Assembly: GCA_003661945.1 (NCBI GenBank)
Contig: QMXC01000044.1
Coordinates: 1 to 8,040, forward strand
DNA: 8,040 bases
From: Candidatus Bathyarchaeota archaeon
Lineage (GTDB): Archaea; Thermoproteota; Bathyarchaeia; Bathyarchaeales; UBA233
Direction: 5' to 3'
Both the position numbers and the translations under genes were made by a program. How positions within the stretch are numbered: the stretch's first letter is position 1; the number at the start of each line of letters is the position of its first letter. The notes under the pieces were generated by a model, which saw only the letters and a program-made list of their open reading frames with translations, did no database searches and was not told the DNA's origin. Shown here piece by piece: positions 4,994 through 8,040 of this stretch.

Positions 4994-5731
4994 ATGTATA
5001 CATTACTTCTCGCTTTAGCTTCAACCTTCCTCATAAGCTTGATATCGCTAGTCGGGCTTTTCACTTTGACGTTACGAACAGAAGTCTTCGACAAAATCTT
5101 GCTGATCCTCGTCGGATTTGCCTCCGGCAGCCTACTCGGCGGAGCCTTCTTCCACCTAATTCCCGAAGCCGCGTTTTCCTCAATGAATGACGCAAGCTTT
5201 ATGGCGATAACCATGGGAATAGCCGTTTTCTTTCTTCTCGAAAAGTTTCTCTGGAGACACTGCCACGAAAGGGAAAAATGTCCTGTTCATCCCTTTGCTT
5301 ATCTAAACATTATCGGCGACGGAATACACAACTTTATCGACGGCGTAATCGTCGCCGCTTCCTTTTTAACGTCTGTTCCGCTTGGAATAACCACGAGTTT
5401 AGCTGTTGTTTTCCACGAGATTCCTCAAGAAATAGGTGACTTCGCTGTTTTAATCTACGGCGGTTTTACGGTGAAAAAAGCCTTGCTCTACAATCTTGCA
5501 ACAGCTTTTACCGCCATGCTAGGTGTGTTGTTCACCTTTGCCTTTCAATCGCAGCTCCCAGCAACCTATTATCTGCTCGGCTTCGCCGCAGGAGGCTTCA
5601 TATATATAGCCTCAACGGATTTGATTCCGGAACTGCATAAAGAACGGAAACCCTTAAACTCGTCCTTACAGTTCGTCGCGTTAATTCTCGGGCTAGTCTT
5701 AATGTGGCTTCTCAAGCTTTACATGCATTGA
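4994..5731 (+). CDS. ZIP family metal ion transporter
   Basis: A 245-residue integral membrane protein with about eight hydrophobic segments. Its two diagnostic motifs sit in the expected central helices: HNFIDG at residues 112-117 and HEIPQE at 141-146. Together these form the binuclear metal site of ZIP (SLC39-like) transporters, which move Zn, Fe, Mn or related divalent ions into the cytoplasm. The loop before the first motif (about 87-100, RHCHEREKCPVH) is rich in His and Cys and may be a cytoplasmic metal sensor or acceptor. Other family marks are the glycine-rich GFASGSLLGGAFFHLIPEA near residues 41-60 and STDLIPELH near 207-215. The length is normal. The gene ends tail to tail with the CooC gene, overlapping by 13 bases. 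Metal specificity cannot be read; a link with nickel enzyme assembly is only contextual. Confidence 0.93.
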   Translation: MYTLLLALASTFLISLISLVGLFTLTLRTEVFDKILLILVGFASGSLLGGAFFHLIPEAAFSSMNDASFMAITMGIAVFFLLEKFLWRHCHEREKCPVHPFAYLNIIGDGIHNFIDGVIVAASFLTSVPLGITTSLAVVFHEIPQEIGDFAVLIYGGFTVKKALLYNLATAFTAMLGVLFTFAFQSQLPATYYLLGFAAGGFIYIASTDLIPELHKERKPLNSSLQFVALILGLVLMWLLKLYMH

Positions 5732-6522
5732 TAGCTGAGCAGTTTTTCTCCAAGCTTCATTAAAGCCCGCACTGCTGAAGCGTCAGCTGCGCAGAGAAAC
5801 GGGCTTTTCCCAAGTCTGTCTGCCTCTAAAATCTTTTCGTCGTAGGGAATGAACCCTAACAGTTTTATGCGTGCTTCAGAGGCAAATTTCACTATTGCTT
5901 CTTCCTCGAGCCTGTTGGAGACTTTGTTTCCGACAAGAAAAACCTTTTCTATCTGCATATCCGACGCCAGCTTAGCTATTTTCCCCGCGGTTTCTAACGC
6001 CTTCAGGTTTGAATCCGCCACAGCGAGCATCAAGTCGACGTGCCTAGCTGTTCCTCTCCCTAAATGTTCGATGCCAGCTTCCATGTCTAGTATTACCGCT
6101 TCGTCCCTTTCCACAATCAAATGGCGAAGCAGAGCGCGTATTACAGCGTTCGCTGGGCACATGCAGCCGCTTCCAGCTGAACGCACGGTGCCCATAACCA
6201 GCAGATTGACGCCTAAAGGTGAAGGATAAGAGAAATCTCTAACTACATCGTCAACTGTGAAGGACAACCGGTAGACTCCGCTGAAGCCCGTGCCCGTTTT
6301 CTCCTCGATAAGCTTCTTGTTCTCCGAAACCGGAACGATTTCAGCTGCCTTCTCCCGTGGAATACCCAATGTTAAAGCTAAATTCGGCGTAGGGTCAGCG
6401 TCTATCGCTATAACTCTAAAATTCCTATTCGCAAGGAAATAGGCTAAACCCGCCGCCACGAAGGTTTTGCCAACTCCACCTTTCCCCGTAACCGCAATCT
6501 TCAATGCCTTTCCGTCCCTCAC
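5719..6522 (-). CDS. cooC: CooC-type CO dehydrogenase nickel-insertion ATPase
   Basis: A 267-residue MinD/SIMIBI-class P-loop ATPase. The deviant Walker A is GKGGVGKT (residues 13-20). The switch region is DADPTPNLA (41-49), and the Walker B-like region is VILDMEAGIEHLGRG (143-157). The decisive mark is the CxC motif, Cys120-Met-Cys122 in GSGCMCPANA, which in CooC binds Ni or Zn at the dimer interface. CooC couples ATP hydrolysis to Ni delivery into the C-cluster of CO dehydrogenase. The 5' end is one base past the CooT stop. The GTG at 6522 gives six residues before the usual KIAVTGKGG opening. A TTG at 6504 would give the family-typical start and has GTGAGG upstream, so either start is possible. 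The paired CooT gene makes the assignment strong; no CODH gene is in view. Confidence 0.93.
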   Translation of the reverse strand: MRDGKALKIAVTGKGGVGKTFVAAGLAYFLANRNFRVIAIDADPTPNLALTLGIPREKAAEIVPVSENKKLIEEKTGTGFSGVYRLSFTVDDVVRDFSYPSPLGVNLLVMGTVRSAGSGCMCPANAVIRALLRHLIVERDEAVILDMEAGIEHLGRGTARHVDLMLAVADSNLKALETAGKIAKLASDMQIEKVFLVGNKVSNRLEEEAIVKFASEARIKLLGFIPYDEKILEADRLGKSPFLCAADASAVRALMKLGEKLLSYQCM

Positions 6523-6523
6523 G

Positions 6524-6709
6524 CTACCCTTTTAGAGGCTTCAACACCAAACGTTCAGAGGACACGTCTACCTCGGAAACCCTACAGCCATCGATAACTT
6601 TGACTTCCCCCAAAATATTTCTCAACAACACTTTATTTTCCTCAGTTTTCACGTAGATGGCGTCTCTGAAGACTACTTCTCCCTCTAAATAGACCGTAAA
6701 TTCACACAT
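6524..6709 (-). CDS. cooT: CooT family nickel-binding protein
   Basis: A 61-residue protein of the CooT (PF10133) family. It opens MCEFTVYL, with Cys2 right after the initiator Met, the residue that coordinates Ni in CooT dimers. The rest is a small beta-barrel: VVFRDAIYVKTEENKVLLRNILGEVKVIDG followed by VSEVDVSSERLVL. Length and motif order match the family. A second Cys (residue 42) is not part of the known site. CooT is thought to supply or buffer nickel for CO dehydrogenase assembly. It is followed by CooC after one base. A Shine-Dalgarno GAAGGA lies nine bases before the ATG, and a TATA box sits about 48 bases upstream, so cooT-cooC may have its own promoter although it lies 55 bases behind the DUF1893 gene. 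Confidence 0.9.
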   Translation of the reverse strand: MCEFTVYLEGEVVFRDAIYVKTEENKVLLRNILGEVKVIDGCRVSEVDVSSERLVLKPLKG

Positions 6710-6752
6710 TGCGACATGTCCTTCTTTCAGCTGTTAAGACGTTTCCGCCGAA

Positions 6753-6761
6753 GGATATAAA
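6753..6761 (-). promoter_or_regulatory. TATA box of the cooT-cooC pair
   Basis: The minus strand reads TTTATATCC, starting four bases after the DUF1893 stop. It predicts transcription near 6731 and a leader of about 22 bases that carries the cooT Shine-Dalgarno. This box would allow cooTC to be expressed apart from the upstream genes. Confidence 0.6.
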
Positions 6762-6764
6762 CTG

Positions 6765-7199
6765 TTAGGTCATGTTTAAACGTAACTCTCTCTCCAAACC
6801 TCTAAGTTTCTCGTAAGCTTCCTCAACGTTCGAAATCTCCGCTGCTAGCTTCTCGAAAGGGCATACACCGGTTTTATTTCGGTTGAGAATTACAGGAACA
6901 ACCTCTTCAAACTCCACATAAACACCGTGCTTTTCGAGGGCTTCCAAGGCTTTTCTGCTCGCAACAACGGCGTAAACAGCCTTCACCTTTACGTATGCGC
7001 AGAGCAACGCCGCCGCCAACCCCACTATCCGGTCCGCCGCCGAAGAACCATCTAGTTCGCCGCCCAGCTTTTCAATAGCCTCAAAAAGCCCCTTCAATCC
7101 ATGTTCACGGGTTTCGAAGAGTATCCTCCCATCTTTCACAACAACGAGGTTTAACCCATGTTTTTTCAGCTCTGCCTTAGCAACCTCTAAGTCTTTCAT
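6765..7199 (-). CDS. DUF1893 family protein (cytidine-deaminase-like fold)
   Basis: A 144-residue protein that matches the DUF1893 pattern (PF08973, related to Thermotoga TM1506). It has NLVVVKDGRILFETREHGLKGLFEAIEKLG (about residues 17-46), then the conserved ADRIVGLAAALLCAYVKVKAVYAVVASRKALEALEKHG stretch (about 55-92), then NRNKTGVCPFE (106-116). Structures of the family show a deaminase-like fold without the full catalytic set, and no reaction is established. Cys67 and Cys113 are the usual positions; the ADxxVGxAAA helix is intact. Signal and membrane segments are absent, so it is cytosolic. The ATG at 7199 follows the FmdE stop by 19 bases, so the two are likely co-transcribed. Its position ahead of cooT-cooC suggests a link with metal or C1 metabolism. 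Family call firm; function open. Confidence 0.9.
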   Translation of the reverse strand: MKDLEVAKAELKKHGLNLVVVKDGRILFETREHGLKGLFEAIEKLGGELDGSSAADRIVGLAAALLCAYVKVKAVYAVVASRKALEALEKHGVYVEFEEVVPVILNRNKTGVCPFEKLAAEISNVEEAYEKLRGLERELRLNMT

Positions 7200-7218
7200 T
7201 CCGCCCGGGCTATACCTA

Positions 7219-7665
7219 TTATCGGAAGCTGAATAATTCTTCTTCGGTTTTCTCCGCTGTTTTCCAAGCTAAAGCTTCCATGGCTTCCTCCGGATAGTTT
7301 GGTGGAGCCATTTCCGTCATCAAAGCTTCGATGATGTGAGGCTTAACACGGATGACTAGAACATCGTCTGAATCTTCATTTTTAAAGTAGCCCGCTATAA
7401 AGTTTTCATCCGAGTTTTCCAACTCAAGTTTTCTGTTGCCAACCGTGCATTGCGTGGCTGTTTGAACTCCATCTATGAGGCAGGAGTAGGGAGTTTGCAA
7501 CGGAACCTTAAGCTTCACGCGTAGGCTTCCCTTCTGCAAGCCGCCGAGCTTTTTTAGGGCAGCTTCTCCCATTTTTACCCCTAACACTAAGAAAGGACCC
7601 AAATGTCCATGAATCTTAGCAGCTGCCTCTATAATGGTCTTCAACGGCTCAACCTGTTTTTGCAA
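7219..7665 (-). CDS. FmdE/FwdE family protein (formylmethanofuran dehydrogenase subunit E-like)
   Basis: A 148-residue protein carrying the FmdE domain (PF02663). It has AAAKIHGHLGPFLVLGVKMGE (about residues 14-34), with the conserved HGHLGP, and CLIDGVQTATQCTVGNRKLE (62-81), with Cys62, Cys73 and the DGVQ...CTxGN pattern. These residues likely bind a metal. The C-terminal zinc ribbon found in many longer FmdE proteins is absent, so this is a minimal single-domain form. Such proteins occur outside methanogens and often beside transporters or molybdopterin genes, so a true role in formylmethanofuran oxidation cannot be assumed. The start is TTG at 7665. It lies inside the upstream membrane-protein gene, overlapping it by 17 bases, with GGTG spaced about nine bases before the TTG, so translation is probably coupled. 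Confidence 0.9.
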   Translation of the reverse strand: MQKQVEPLKTIIEAAAKIHGHLGPFLVLGVKMGEAALKKLGGLQKGSLRVKLKVPLQTPYSCLIDGVQTATQCTVGNRKLELENSDENFIAGYFKNEDSDDVLVIRVKPHIIEALMTEMAPPNYPEEAMEALAWKTAEKTEEELFSFR

Positions 7666-8040
7666 TGGTTTTCACACCCGCCTTTTCCAGCGTTCCAATT
7701 ATCGGCAACGTTATCACCAATGTTAGGATTCCCCCAACCACGTGCCATCCTCCCCAGAAAGTCAAAGCCCACTCAACCGTCTGGTTAGCTGTGAAGACTA
7801 CGCCTATTATAACGCCGGCGACGTAAGCCGCAGCTAGGGTTGCCGCCGTTAAACAAACCGTGGAACCGGCATCCATTTTGATTCTATGCTTTACTGCGAG
7901 GAGTATCACGTCGAAGATTACGGCTGAAGCAGCGAAACCCCATATGTGCGGTGACCCCCTCAAAAGAAACACTGCCAACGAGCCTATAATGCCCGTTAGA
8001 GTAGCTGTTCCAAACTTGTTTGTTAGCCAAGCCACGAGTA
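7649..8040 (-). CDS. Multi-helix membrane protein, ECF transporter S-component-like (partial at 5' end)
   Basis: The frame is open to the window edge. A GTG at 8035 exists, but the upstream codon stays open and the protein seems to begin inside the fold, so I take it as truncated by the window. About 128 or more residues show four hydrophobic stretches: TATLTGIIGSLAVFLL, IWGFAASAVIFDVILLAV, a helix around AATLAAAYVAGVIIGVVF, and GWHVVGGILTLVITLPIIGTLEKAG. The KFGTATLTGIIG...GSPHIWG pattern resembles substrate-binding S components of energy-coupling-factor transporters such as the YkoE-type, and the C-terminal helix ending in a short cytosolic tail fits. The substrate is unknown; a metal or cofactor precursor would suit the neighbours. 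It heads the operon with FmdE, which starts inside its last codons. Family assignment is tentative. Confidence 0.6.
   Translation of the reverse strand, partial: LVAWLTNKFGTATLTGIIGSLAVFLLRGSPHIWGFAASAVIFDVILLAVKHRIKMDAGSTVCLTAATLAAAYVAGVIIGVVFTANQTVEWALTFWGGWHVVGGILTLVITLPIIGTLEKAGVKTIAKTG

Noticed and set aside
5849..6229. Plus-strand ORF opposite cooC
   Set aside because: Antisense shadow of a strongly conserved ATPase gene.

Overview
The window looks archaeal. Most starts lack a close Shine-Dalgarno sequence and instead have an A/T-rich TATA-like box about 22-31 bases upstream, as expected for leaderless or short-leader archaeal mRNAs. Several starts are GTG or TTG. The gene families (Lrp/AsnC with RAM domain, stand-alone RAM domain, DUF2148 Fe-S protein, DUF1893, FmdE, CooC and CooT) are typical of anaerobic archaea. 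My best guess is an uncultured TACK-type lineage such as Bathyarchaeia; this rests on overall flavour, not on a marker gene.

Layout, left to right. Positions 1-84 may hold the end of a plus-strand gene with a methyltransferase-like peptide (weak). Positions 141-1010 (minus) carry an Lrp/AsnC regulator followed with no gap by a DUF5752 protein. A 308-base AT-rich divergent region (1011-1318) holds many TGTAG/CTACA half-sites and a 15-base palindrome beside the regulator start, and probably serves as operator DNA. On the plus strand follow an unrecognised 160-aa protein (1319-1801), a coiled-coil protein (1879-2466) and a stand-alone RAM/ligand-binding domain (2495-2761). Positions 2758-4353 (minus) carry a likely three-gene operon: a CoA-binding domain fused to thioredoxin, a 48-aa single-helix membrane protein, and a DUF2148 Fe-S protein. 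A 50-base divergent spacer with one central TATA-like element separates it from a membrane-anchored protein (4404-4907, plus). A ZIP-family metal transporter (4994-5731, plus) meets the last block tail to tail.

Positions 5719-8040 (minus) are a metal-centred cluster. In transcription order it contains a partial multi-helix membrane protein (ECF S-component-like), an FmdE-family protein, a DUF1893 protein, CooT (small Ni-binding protein) and CooC (Ni-insertion ATPase for carbon monoxide dehydrogenase). CooT and CooC together point to maturation of a Ni-Fe-S CO dehydrogenase, with or without acetyl-CoA synthase, whose structural genes are not in view. The convergent ZIP transporter fits the metal theme, although its metal is unknown.

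The most interesting points are the CoA-binding/thioredoxin fusion with its tiny membrane neighbour and Fe-S partner, the repeated operator-like sites at the Lrp gene, the shared TATA element at 4374-4384, and the placement of DUF1893 and FmdE beside CooT/CooC. I see no mobile element, CRISPR array, rRNA or tRNA.
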